Part shown: one piece after another, positions 24,001 to 36,000 of the stretch
Layout of the letters: every line of letters begins with the position of its first letter
Numbering within the stretch: position 1 is the stretch's first letter
Assembly: GCA_947396885.1 (NCBI GenBank)
Contig: OX377204.1
Location: forward strand, 46,797,139 to 46,861,138
Origin: Heligmosomoides polygyrus polygyrus
Lineage: Eukaryota; Nematoda; Chromadorea; Rhabditida; Heligmosomidae
Direction of reading: 5' to 3'
Length of the DNA: 64,000 nt
Translations under genes and position numbers: made by a program
Notes under the pieces: model-generated
Database searches by the model: none
Seen by the model: only the letters and a program-made list of their open reading frames with translations
What the model was told of the DNA's origin: nothing

Positions 24001-27000
24001 AGGTTCGGAGGAAAAAGTCGGGCGTCCCAATTTGATGACTTAAAAATCAGTAAAGGACAAATGAGTAAATAAGACCAACACGCATTCTTGTAGTACAAAA
24101 ACATTTTCTTTCAAATGCTATAAAAAATTGGGCAAAAAATTCCAAACCTAAGCGTCGTGGTTTGCTTTCGTCCTTCTTCCTCCGCTAGCACAGTTCACCT
24201 TCTAGCTCTCCCTCTTCGTGGAAGAGGGACTACAGAATGTCAGGTCGCGGCGATAGCCCGGATGAAAATTCTTTCTCCATCTGTGTTTATCAAGCCGACT
24301 CCTTTTCCTGAGTGAACCCTTTCTGCTCCTCTTCTGCCGTGCCCGTTCATGTCCCTGCTATGGATATGTAGTCACCTTCTAGAACGGGCCTTATGGTCTC
24401 CTCGAATTTAAAGTAGAAGTCATCTTTCTCGTGCTCGAGGCATCTGGTTTGCAGGGCGTACACGAACATATAGTCCAGTAACTCTCCTTCCTATCCAGAC
24501 TCGGTGAATGATGAGGCCGTTTATCGTTTGGACAGCAGCTACCGAATCCTTGAGGGTCTCTGCGACGGCTATCCTGACTCCATTCCTCATCGCGTCCTCT
24601 CCGTTGTAGAATAGCTTGACCTCTTCTCCAACTCCTTCGGCCTTGACTCTTTCCATTGCGTTTCCTGCCCCAAAAGGACTTCTATCCTTCTGCACATCAT
24701 CAGCTTAGCCACTGCCCTAGATCTTCCAGTTAGTGTTATTACATTCAACATACAGCCGATCTAGCTTCTTTGACCGAAGTTGTTCGTCCTCGGTCCCTCA
24801 CAAAACTCGGGCGGGGGTTTCTGTGCGTCACTTCCAGGTGACGTCCTAGCTTTTACACTAACTTCATTGCGACTCTTGATCATGGATTGTGACGGGTTTC
24901 TCCATCAGCCGGCCTGTCAACCTAGGCCTGACATTGGAACAGCAGCCATTTTTGCAATCTCGGCGGTGAATGGCGTGACGGGCATAACATGAGGTGACAT
25001 CACAAAACGGTGACCGTTTGTGCTCTCTATCTCCCTTGTCACGCCGTGCGGAATTCGCATCGCCCCTTTCTGGCCTTCGGGATGCCTCTTTCTTACCCTC
25101 GGGACGTGCTGTGGTTCAGACTTCGCTAGGCTTGCGAAGAATTGTCGAAGTCCTTTCTGGCTTGGGAGAGCTCGCCATAGATTGAAAGCCTAAGCTGTAC
25201 AGATCACCCCATTGCCAACACTAAGCTACTGTGAGGCGCTGAACCATGTCGGAGTCTTTGGCAGAGTGGAATAGTACCTAGTTTTATTTCCTGCGTTTTT
25301 CAGCAATGAAAATGAAAAAGCAGAAAAAGAAAAAAGCAATGCAATGAAAAACGAGCTGGTTTTTTGCTGGGAGGTGAGTGCCGTTGCAGTTTATTGTTAA
25401 ATAGTGTTTATTTTTTACTTTCTCGTTGAGTGTTTTTTTAGACTTGCCCCCAGTATCGAGCAAATGAGAAAGTGAAATAAAGACCATTTATCTTTAGAAG
25501 TACCAGCGACACTCACCTCCAAGCCTAAAACCGGCAGGTCTCTCTCCAAATAGGTCAAAAGCAAACTAAACCGAACAAAAATTGTCATGAACATACAAAA
25601 ACAAAGCAGAGGATTTCAGTAATGAAAACAAAAAAAGCACAACGAAAGAGAAAAAAAAATTTTGAGAAAAACTGACGAGGAAGGTCAAAGAGGTCACCGT
25701 GGAGTTTCTCAAAGCGACCTATGTAGGGTTGTAGGGCGTTGTCTGGGAAGCACCATAGTGGTTTCCATATTTCCTGCGGACCTATGGGTAGGTAAAAATG
25801 GCAAAAAACTGTACCGCTTCAGTGCGGGCCGATAACGCAAAACTGTCGCCTGGAATACCCTTGTCGTGCCCACAAATAGTCCTACGTAAGGTTTGGAGCT
25901 TCAGTCATTGCTAGAACGTAGGAATTGATTAATTCCTAATTGAAGCGAGACGGGGCATTCACGGGAGGCGCGCGCCACTATGGCGCCGGTGACCGGATGG
26001 CCGGGTGGTTAGCGTGGTGGACTTGCGGGAGGGAGGTCGAGGGTTCGAATCCGGCGGTGTGGTTTCTGCATTGCTAGCTGCACATCTTGAAGATTGAAAT
26101 CAGGGTTGGAAATAGAATATGTCACCTAGTCGTGACAGAACAGCACTTTACGGTGGCAAAAACGCAAGATGTGCACCCAGCAATGTAGAAACCACACCGC
26201 CGGAATCGAACCCTCGACCTCCCCCTCCCGCAAGTCTCCTACGCTAACCACCCGGCCATCCGGTCACTGGCGCCATAGTGGCGCGCGCCTCCCGTGAATG
26301 CGCCGTCTCGCTTCAATTAGGAATTAATCAATTCCTACGTTCTAGCAATGATTGAAGCTCCAAACCTTTCGTAGGACTATTTGTGGGCACGACAAGGGTA
26401 TTCCAGGCGTCAGACTTGCGTTATCGGCCCGCACTGAAGCGGTACACTCTTTTGCCATTTTTGACCTACCCAGACGTCCGCAGGAAATTTGGAAACCACT
26501 ATGACGATGGAAGTATAAACGGGGACTAGAAGCCGCCGCTCGGTTTGCTTATGGTCCCGTTTATGCCTCGACGCCGAGCGACGCGATGGTCACGCATTGA
26601 GGCCAAATTGATTGATCGCGTCGCACAGCGCCAAGGCGATCCAGCCGGAGTGAATCGCGTGAATCCGCGACGAATCGCACCGCTCAGCTTGATCGCGGTG
26701 CATTGGAGCACGGTATTGCAGATGTCCATGGAAATCCACCTTGCAATGCAGTTAACTGAAATTCAGGTATTATTTTTCATTTTATTTTTTAATACTATAA
26801 AACCATTCTTTCGTCAAATTTAACACCTTTCAAATAGAACTGGACACAAATAAAACAGAGCATCTCCCAGATTAACCTAGAGGATCTCCAACACGATTTG
26901 AATAGTTTTTGCCTAAGCTTAATTTGAAATGCGCTAGCTATTCTAGAAGATGTTCGTTTTGATTTGGAAGATGCTCAGTTTGATTTCAAAAGTGTCAAGC

Positions 27001-30000
27001 CTGCCAATGTGCCCAATGTGATTTGTAAGGTTTTAAAGGTTTTAAATTTGACGTGAAAATGGTTTTCTGCCCAGTAAAGAAAAAATGAAACCATAACACC
27101 CTAATGTTCAGCTGTCGGCATTGAAAGGTTGATTTCCATGCTTGCGATTAGAGGCCTACATAATTTAGAAGTAAATGGCAGTTAGTTTAGAGCTGACTTG
27201 TTGCGCTGCATAAACGCTCTAGTAGCGGGTAAGTGCGAGGTGGCCATATAGGCACACCGAGCGACGGCAGCTGGATAGCTGAGCACTCCACTGCCCAGAA
27301 ATACCAAGAAGTTGACTTTTGTCGATATGAAGAATTTTATATCGTTTTGGTTTTTCGTCGGTTTGCGACGGGAAAATCTGTCCCAAAGCGCGGATTGTAC
27401 GCCAGTTAGGGAAGGTATTGTATAGTCGTTGGCGGAGCGCCATGGCAATATGGCAATCGCCGGAGTGGAAAACAGGTGCGAGGGAACCAATGAGATGACA
27501 AGAGGTAGTGCGTTGGGGAGCCAGAAGCGAGAGACCCTAGGACCTAATGTACGGCTCATGTGAATTTCACTGTGCAAAGGAGTAAATCCAAGGAGGTGGA
27601 CAGGGATGCCTTGACATTCTTCTATTATTTTATTACGTTTACATATCTCCAGGGTGACTACCAGACTGTAGATTCAGTGGAGCCAGCGCTTTTGAACGAC
27701 GCTCGCGCCTCATCCTATCCTATAACTGTCGACAATGGTACGCCATCGGAGGCTATGGAGCCCTTCGACCGTATAACTAGTGACAAGGTTGGTGTATGGT
27801 GGACAGTATATAACAATATAACACGTGCTGAGCAAGTTGAAATGAAACAGTGAAACACGTTCCAGGGAGCCGCCGTATTACGAATGATAAAAGCTGTTAT
27901 TGGGGAAGAGAGCTTCCAACGTGGTTTCCAGGTGAGATGTTTTTCTTATAGCTTCTATGTCAACATTTTACATCCACACAATTTGCTCCCACGCACACAT
28001 CTCCTTAAAATGTCATGTTAAGAAGTGCCTTTTTCTTCTTAACTCTTCTTGGGTGAGGTATTTTCAAATAAAAATGCTACTGAAAACTTCTCCCCGAAAA
28101 AGCTGTGACACTTTCGCTTTCCTCTTGTAAAGAATGGATTGTTATGTGTACGTCAGGAATATGCACTCATTGCTGCTTTAGAACTTCCTAAGGGACGAAG
28201 CGAATGGCAACATTAAGCCAGATCTCTGGAGCGCTCTCGATGGTGTTATGCCCAAAACAGTGAGTGCCAACGTCTTGATGACATTCTAACAATATAGACG
28301 CGTCGTTCGGCACATTTGACCGGTGTTCTTTTTCTCTCGGAATACTTGTCGCTTCGGGAGACTTAGTCCCTGAAAGGATTTGAAAATTTCTCCATTTTTA
28401 TATTACCGCTCATTTATTGTCGCCTTGAACGTCGATACGATTACTTCGCAACTTTTAGCTGAGAGCATGGGATGGTAGAAGGCTCAATATCAGTGATTTT
28501 GCGCAGAAGTGGACAAGACAAGTTAGTGGTTTTTTCCTTAAAGACATTAGCCACGATTGCTCACTTCATTTAGATGGGTTATCCTGTTGTTGAGGTCTAC
28601 CGCATTGATGAGTGGACTGTGGAGCTGACGCAAAAGCGTTTCAAGGTAGAAAATTGCTAAAACCTATACAGAGAGCCGCGAGAGACTGATATCACTTTGC
28701 AGCTTGATCATCTTACACCGGAAAAGGCGAAATTCCGTAATGCACTGTACTGGTATAAGTGGGATATTCCGCTCTTCTTTGAAATCAACGGAAAACCGCA
28801 AGAAATGACATGGCTCCATGAAGGTTCGGTTTACTTGCTGGTGACTGTCGCATTGTGCATGTGGTCTTATAGCCTAAAATCAGAAGAGGTTAGGAAAGGA
28901 ACTTTCAACACCGCGCGATCACCTTAACCCCGTGTGAACAAGCTGTTTCAAAGACATATGAATTGGCGTTTGATATTCCTGTAAAAACTTACGTGGCTCT
29001 TATGAAAGCGGCCTGGGAATTGCAATTCAGCTATCCGACTCCCTCTCAACGTCAGTGATCATCTTCTCATTAATACGGAGTCGATCGGATTCTACCGCGT
29101 CAACTATGACGAGGAAGGCTGGTCTAAAATTGTTCGACAGTTGCAAAAGGATCATACGGTCTGCAGATTTGAAGCCGACTATTCCTTGACTGGAATGCGT
29201 TAATATGAATAGTTTTACAGAAATATCCGCCATCTGCTCGAGCCAGGTTTGTCTCTGATGCTTTAGCACTGGCCGCGTCAGGTCAATTTTCCTATGAGGT
29301 ACTGATATGCTCTTGCGTCATCAGGTGACTCCACCGCGCTCTACTCTTCACGACTACTTTAGACGGCTTTTGGCGTTCTTTCCTATCTTCCTATGGAGAC
29401 CGAGTACCAGCCGTGGTCTAGTGCAGCGAAGGGATTAGAGGACCTTTACGACCGCATGTCGGAGACCGATCTGGAGCCGAGTGTGAAGGTAGATTCTAGC
29501 CACAATAGAGGAATCGTTATAAGAAAGGAGGCTTTGTACCTATTCGCGAGTGTTCGAACGTGCAAAGGGGACAGTATCACAAGTGTTACAATTTCTGGTC
29601 CGTAAAGTTGTCGCATTTATTGCAGATTAAACGTGTTATGTTCTAATCATTATTTTATGAGGTATTCCTTTCTTTTTGAATTTTTCATGCTATCATATTG
29701 TAATTTCTATATCGTTCTTTACGAACAGCGTAAGTGGCACTGTTCAGTGGTACAACCTATGTTATGTGTTGCTCTCAATCGGTCCATTTGCACTTCAGTC
29801 AACAGTCTAAAACACTATCAAACTGTGCAGTTTAGGAATTCGTTTTGAAGAAACTGAAATCGATCTTTGACAAACTGGATTTGAGCAGTCTAAGCTTCAC
29901 TGAAGACAAGCAGTGGCAGGAAAGGTCTGTTTATTCTGTCTCCAGCAAGGCTTCTAACTCGAGAGTGTTGTCAATAATAGCAAGAACAGCGATTGCGTGA

Positions 30001-33000
30001 AAGTCGAAAAACAAAAATTCATATAACGTTTTGTAAGTGCGCTGTTAACGGAAGCTCTACTGTACAATAGCGGTTTGCTCCGATCGTTTTCGGTTATCTT
30101 CTCGACTTTTGCTACGATATGCGGTTCCCCTTCTTGATACAGTTTTGCTCAAAGCTTCTTTGCCTCAACTGGTAAAGTAGAACGTTTCCGATATCTTTCT
30201 GCGCTCAATATTTCCTATGCTTCTGTCTGGGTGACAAAGAGGACGATCAACTGGACTGATGTCTGGAAGTCGGTAAGCCATATTACTTATTGTCTCCGTT
30301 TGCGCTACCCGTAACATAATGCCCCAAATTTGCTTCGCTAGAGAGCTCAGTCCGCAAGGGGAGTACCCCTAGAGTTGGCTTCATGACAGCATTGCACATA
30401 TTCACATGATCTATGGTTTGCCCAAAGCGCTCGCGATTGTGTAAAGATCTCGGTCCTTGTCCACTAAGCGGCCCTCATCATGCCACGCTTCCCTGATTTC
30501 AGACTGCAGGGGCCGCTCTTATCTAAATCTTCTTGCTCAGCTCTATTGCCTTCAGGGATGAGCGGATTATCCGTTATCCTTGTCCGTTTTCCGGGGTATT
30601 GGGTGCATCCGTTTTTTAATCGTTATTCGGTAGTTTTGGGGCGGATAACGAACAGCAAATTGGCTGGCTGCCCAGGCTTGACGTAGTGTTACATGATTGT
30701 GTAGAAAATCCTCCACAATCATGAAAGGGGTAATAAGCTACAGCAGAAGGTACTTAAACATAGAGTGGCTAGGTGAGGAATTCCCTCACTTGAGCAATGT
30801 TGACACAGTTCGAAGGATAAGTTCCATAGCTCCAGGATCGCTAATGGTGTACCATATATCTGAGAGACCTAATAAGCATTGAATTATTCATCGGCTTGTC
30901 ACAGCAATTCATGTGCAGACCAGAAAAGAATACAAGCTGATATTACTGATCGTTAGAAGAGGAGGGCCTGGCACAACCTAGGAAGAGTCCTATCCTTTGT
31001 AGATCCACGACTACGCTGGTTCGATTTGTCTGCATGCAGTAATGGAATCCTTTTAGTCATCGGCTGTTGTGAATCAGATAAGTATAGTAACATAGTAACA
31101 ACACAGTATAGTAACATTCCAACCGAAGGAAAATAGGTTTAATCCAGATTAGTGGAGAAAGCAACGCTCCAACAATTACGAGATGCGTGAGGCGTTAGTC
31201 AATCTCTTTTGAGCTGCGCCACGCATTCTGCTTTTGCGGAATGTTGTGGTGGCATTTTGACTGCGTTTTTGGCCTACATAATAATCTGCAGTGGCCGATC
31301 GATTGAGAAGTCAACGTTTAATCCTTTTTAGACACTCAGCCACCAATTAACCGACCACTCCTGCAATTACTCCAAGTATTTTTATTATAGAAACGGTTTA
31401 CCAAAAGCATTTTCTGTTCGATAATAGTGGTGCTTTCGTAGTGTTAAGGCTTTGATCTTCTCTCTATAAATCTAAATGATGCATCAATTCTTCTGAACTT
31501 TCGATCGCATATCTTACAAGACATGCAAATTTATTCTGATCGGTGAGCATTCTAGTGAAACTTCTTCATTATATACAGAATTGTTCCCTTTTATAGTTGC
31601 GCCAGATACTCTTCTTCTGTTCTTCCGTCATAACTCTCTGAATGTGTGTTTGGACTGCAGAATGGCTCGCAGTGGCTAGCCGACGTACAGCTAGCATTTC
31701 ATGCAATTAATTCCACGTTCAACTGCTTTAGATCCTGAGATACTGTCGAACACTGATATTTCTCATCAAGCCTAGGAACCAATATATTATAGTTATGCAG
31801 ATTTCATTCGGTGGACGCGTCAGCATAACAAGTTCATCATGGCATAAAACGCAGGAGGCGTCATAAAAATTGCTCAACCAATCAGCAGCTTTAATCGTAG
31901 AAAAGAGAATTAGGCGACTGATGAATAAAACAGTCCAACCGATTCTGTAGACAGACGAAAGGTGGGTAATCTGCTGTCGGAAGAAGGCAAATGTGAGTGA
32001 ATAATGGCTGAGCAAATCTCACATTTGTCTCCCTCCAAGGGCTTATTAGCCTTTCGTCTGTTTCACTACGGTAAATTAAGTTGCTTTCCGCATCCCTCGC
32101 GTCAATCTTTCTCACCGCCAATCGCAATTTTAAATTGTTCTAGGGAATGATCCTTGGACGAGTGATTTCTCAACCTCTCGATCATCTTCTTCTGGCACTG
32201 AGGAACGCAGTAATGCCCAAGCATCACACAAGAGGAAATGTTGCAAAATAGCCTTGGCAGCATAATGGTTTGCTACTGTTCCTCCCAATAAGATAGTAGC
32301 AGTTCGCCGACCCCGTAGAACTAGGACTGTTGGTCAGTTTGGTGTAAATTAACTTCAGATCGGCTCTGAGAGCGCGAAGGAACTCCTACTGCCAGGCCCA
32401 AAATTGCCAGAGCCTCGTTATTGTATTGACTGCACGACATGACATGTTTTAAATGTTTCAAAACACTATTAAAACGGTTAAAGATAGCTTATAATTTAAC
32501 AATATTTAAATTCCTGATCCACTGTTGGAATCAGTACAATCAAAACCCGCTTTATTCTTTGCTGTTTGTTCATTATCCGTTTTCCCGTTAACCGGCCATT
32601 TTTGGGCAAATTATCCGTTATCCGTTAACCGGGTTTCAAAATTTCGTTAAACCGCTCATCCCTGTGGCCTTTCGTGTTTTGGTTACTGGTAGTCTTTAGA
32701 GACCACAGCTAAGGACATCATCAAGAAATCAGAAAATGCAAGAACAGGTTACAGGCCTTCTCCGACTGGTGGTCGGAATTCGTGTAGAAATGCTGCAATC
32801 GAAATCATAGGAAATCCAATTATTTCATTTCCAGCAAGTCAACATCGCAGATTGTCAAACTGTACTGCAAACTTTCGCCGGAAGTCTGCTATAAAGGTCT
32901 AACGTCTCAGTTTGAGAGTAATTTCCTAGGAAACTGTGGCAGCAATGGTATCTCCAGTGTTTGCTCAAGGTAGGCATGAGCCACCAAATGCTACTCAATG

Positions 33001-36000
33001 AATTCTATACAGCTATACATCTAGTGTGTCTCCGACTATACGCTCATTTGTTTACTGTGCCGGTGTGGCCGGAGGATCAGACAATGAATTCGAAAAGGTT
33101 CGGCAACTATCACTGAGGGAGGTGAACGCAGTGGAAAGAAAGAGGCTGATAGAAGCACTGGCTTGCAGTAGAGATCCACGTAAGCTGAGAAGGTACGTTT
33201 CTGCGAACAATAACATATGTATATGAATAAATATTCAAATAAATATGTATTTATAAATATAACTAACCTTCGACTCGTCAATCCAAGTTTTGCCCACAGG
33301 CTGTTGCATGAATGCGTGCAGCCGACAAAAAGCACAGTTGATGTGGAAGACGTGCACCCGCTAATGGCCGCTATCAATAGTGAGCCAGTAGGAGCCGAAA
33401 TTGTGAGCAACTTTGTCCTTGACAATTGGAAGGAGCTGACCGAGAGGTAGATCATTTCAATGCGCAACAAAAAAAGCTTCAAAACAAGGAAGTCTAGGTT
33501 CTCGTACGATCACACCGCCTTGTCTGCTGTCATGCGTAGCGCCCTTCAATTCGACAGCGAAAGAGAAGCGAAACAGGTGAGGATTCATCTTCAGTCGAAG
33601 GATAGGTGCAACCTTTATTTGTGCCAACCGCAGAGACTCTCCACTGCTTTTTTGTATTTTTTGCTAAGGTAAATGTAAAATTATAATTGTGGCGCGTGGA
33701 AGTGGAGTGGGGTAGGCGCCGGCAGTCGCATGCACGCGATTGCAAGTTCGTGATTCAGATTCCTTACCTGGCCACCACGCCTTCCATCCCTGTGTGGTCT
33801 AGAATTGGAGGGAGAATAAAATACTACTTGTTAATCGGATGGACACCACAGATCCATATAGGCCAATTACGCATTCAAATGGACCCCGCGGCATTCTGTA
33901 ATAGAGTGCGTGGCGCATCTCAATAGAGGTTAATGATCGGCGTCTTTATCTTTTTAAATCTATGCCTACATGCGAATTTTGTAAATTTAAACTGTTATAC
34001 CAGTGTATTGTAATTAGGATTAAGGATAGCGGAATCATTATTTCGAGTGAATTATCAGAAAGGCTTCTTATGCCCTTCATGAATGTACCACAATCAGGGA
34101 TGGGCGGATTTTCTGTTTTCTGTTTTCTGTTTTCTGATTTTCTGGCCATTTTGGGCAAATTTTTTCTGTTTTCTGTTTTCTGGGAAAATGGCTAAAATAT
34201 GGCCAGAAAACAGAAAATAGGCTTGCGAACAAAATTTTATCACAGAAATCCAACGAGAAGAATTCAAAAAGTATCGTAGAATAGTGAGGTTCATTACAAA
34301 ATAGTGTTTCTAGAGTATCTTAAATGGCAAGCATGCGGCGTTTTTGGATGTGCTCATGTAGTAATTGCGCCATGTACTCATGAACTATGCCGCTTTGTTT
34401 GCTTGATTGATTGTGTAAGTGCTGCTGGCAAGGAGTTCCTTCATAGGACATTTTTCTACTTTCATAATTTGGTTTCGCATTCTTTTCGATATCAACAGTA
34501 GTTTGGACCACCTACGATCACTAAAAAATTTATATCAAAACTATAAAAATAGTATTCTAAGGGGCGTTAGATTATGTATTAACTAACGACTTGTCATAGA
34601 GTTACTGTGGGTAGGATTATTTTTCAAATCCGGTTTAAAAATTGAACAATGTTGGCCGGTCATCCTCAATATCGCTTTCTGCAGAGCCTTTGTCGAAACT
34701 GCTTTTCTAACTCTGAAGATTGCTCAGTTTTTGGTGTCACAAATTAGTAAGAGACAGAAATGTTTTAGTCACCTTCGATTTCGTTGCTGTAATGATACAG
34801 TACTGGTACACGAAATTTCTCATTTATCACGCATGGGATATCATCTGTCGTCCCAGTGATCAACGAGTTATTCAAGTGGGCACCAGTAGCGTCTCCATTC
34901 GTCCATTTTTTTTCGTCTTTTTCGCTCGAGAGACACGAAGAGGGTCATATTGTTTGTTCAAGGCTTTGACGAAGAAGTCCGACCAACGCGTTGGTGGGCA
35001 TCCTGTGAAGCTCGGAAGTCTCGAGGCTTTCTCTCACTTGCGTGAGTCGGGCCACTCCGAGCATTGTCCTCTCGATTCCACGCTGCGCGATACTAATCGC
35101 ATGTTCATCTTGCTTTCGTAGAGCCCACATCTCTGATGAGTATCTTAGGGCAGAAAGAACAGTGAAGTCGAAAAGGTGGGTACGGAGCCGGACGTTTTTC
35201 GTCCTCTCCAAGACTCTTTCGACACTATTGACAGCTCCTCTAGCTGCTCTCTTCCTCCTGCTCAGCTCCGGCGCTAGTTAGTTGGTCATGTTGACTTCGC
35301 GACCCAGATGCACGTATCTGGAGCATTCGAAGATGTTCCTTCTGTTGATCGAGGATGAAGCATCAGAAAGTCGTCGTTCCTCATGAGCATCGTCTTCGTA
35401 AGATTCAGCTGCAATCCAACGTTCCCACACGGTCGAAGCCAGCAAGCATCTGCTCCGCCTGACTTGCGCTCAGTGTTGGATGGTGTAGCTGCCGTCCGTC
35501 GTTTTTCACTCCCATGTCTTCCCATTCTATGTAGTTCGAGTGTGGCGCTGAAGAGAACCGGGGATATAGTACCCCCTCATAGACCTCTCTGTTCACGTTG
35601 GCAACGACGTCGTTGTAGACTGCGAGACTTTTGTCGAGAATGCACTGCACAGCTCTCGAAGGACTCTGATGTACAGAGTAGGAACGCCCTGAGTCAGCAG
35701 GGCGTCCATGACCGCTTCAGTTTCGACGGATTCGAATATCTTCTTCAGGTCGATGAACGTAAGACACAGCAGCAGCTTGTTCTCTCGCGACACTTGGATG
35801 AGCTTCGTAATGGTTTGTATGTGGTCGATCGTACTGAATCTCCGAAACACTGCTCGCTCGCATGGCTTTCCTTGGTCCAGCGTTCTGCTAATCGTATTCA
35901 GGATGACTCGAGTGAACAGCTTATAGACTACGTACATCAGGCAGATCGGGCGATTGCTGTCAATGTCGTGCACTCTGTACAGCAAGGCGGTTCTGCTGGT

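Larger units (their letters stand above)
21657..24765 (-). pseudogene. degenerate RTE-type LINE (endonuclease and reverse transcriptase remnants)
   Basis: Reading the minus strand from 24765: VITLTGRSRAVAKL and VLLGQETQWK (start of the endonuclease), then VKLFYNGEDAMRNGVRIAV and TLKDSVAAV (endonuclease middle). After an interruption at 23300-24170 come WWKLRGSERSELRRT, DKAAWFWSEEVQVAVNKT, a KRLAKAALAKAKNEM stretch and RWEEYFKKLLNEEF (linker). Then follow SHTMKGYERLVDSRLR, a degraded active-site region with LKADDITLVAD where YADD is expected, and LNVKKT with FRYLGSDM (thumb). Many frameshifts are present and the element is dead. A 32 bp perfect snap-back lies at 22097-22164. Confidence 0.85.
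15738..27652. other. 11.9 kb M1 intron made of nested transposons
   Basis: The donor follows GATTGAGAAG and the acceptor is ATATCTCCAG. Recognised contents are the palindrome 16404-18003, the TAA-flanked element 18247-19408, the TTAA-flanked element 19435-20726, an RTE LINE 21657-24765, the tRNA-like foldback 25754-26503 and an inverted-repeat fragment at 26880-27065. The stretches 24770-25750 and 27070-27650 show no feature I can support. Confidence 0.75.

Noticed and set aside
25991..26064. Possible tRNA gene (A and B boxes)
   Set aside because: The acceptor and T-stem halves do not pair and the block is duplicated inside a palindrome, so it is tRNA-derived at most.
31728..32127. Overlapping minus-strand frames near 31.9 kb
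   Set aside because: They lie inside a hAT-like element and cross a small hairpin; no transposase motif could be seen.
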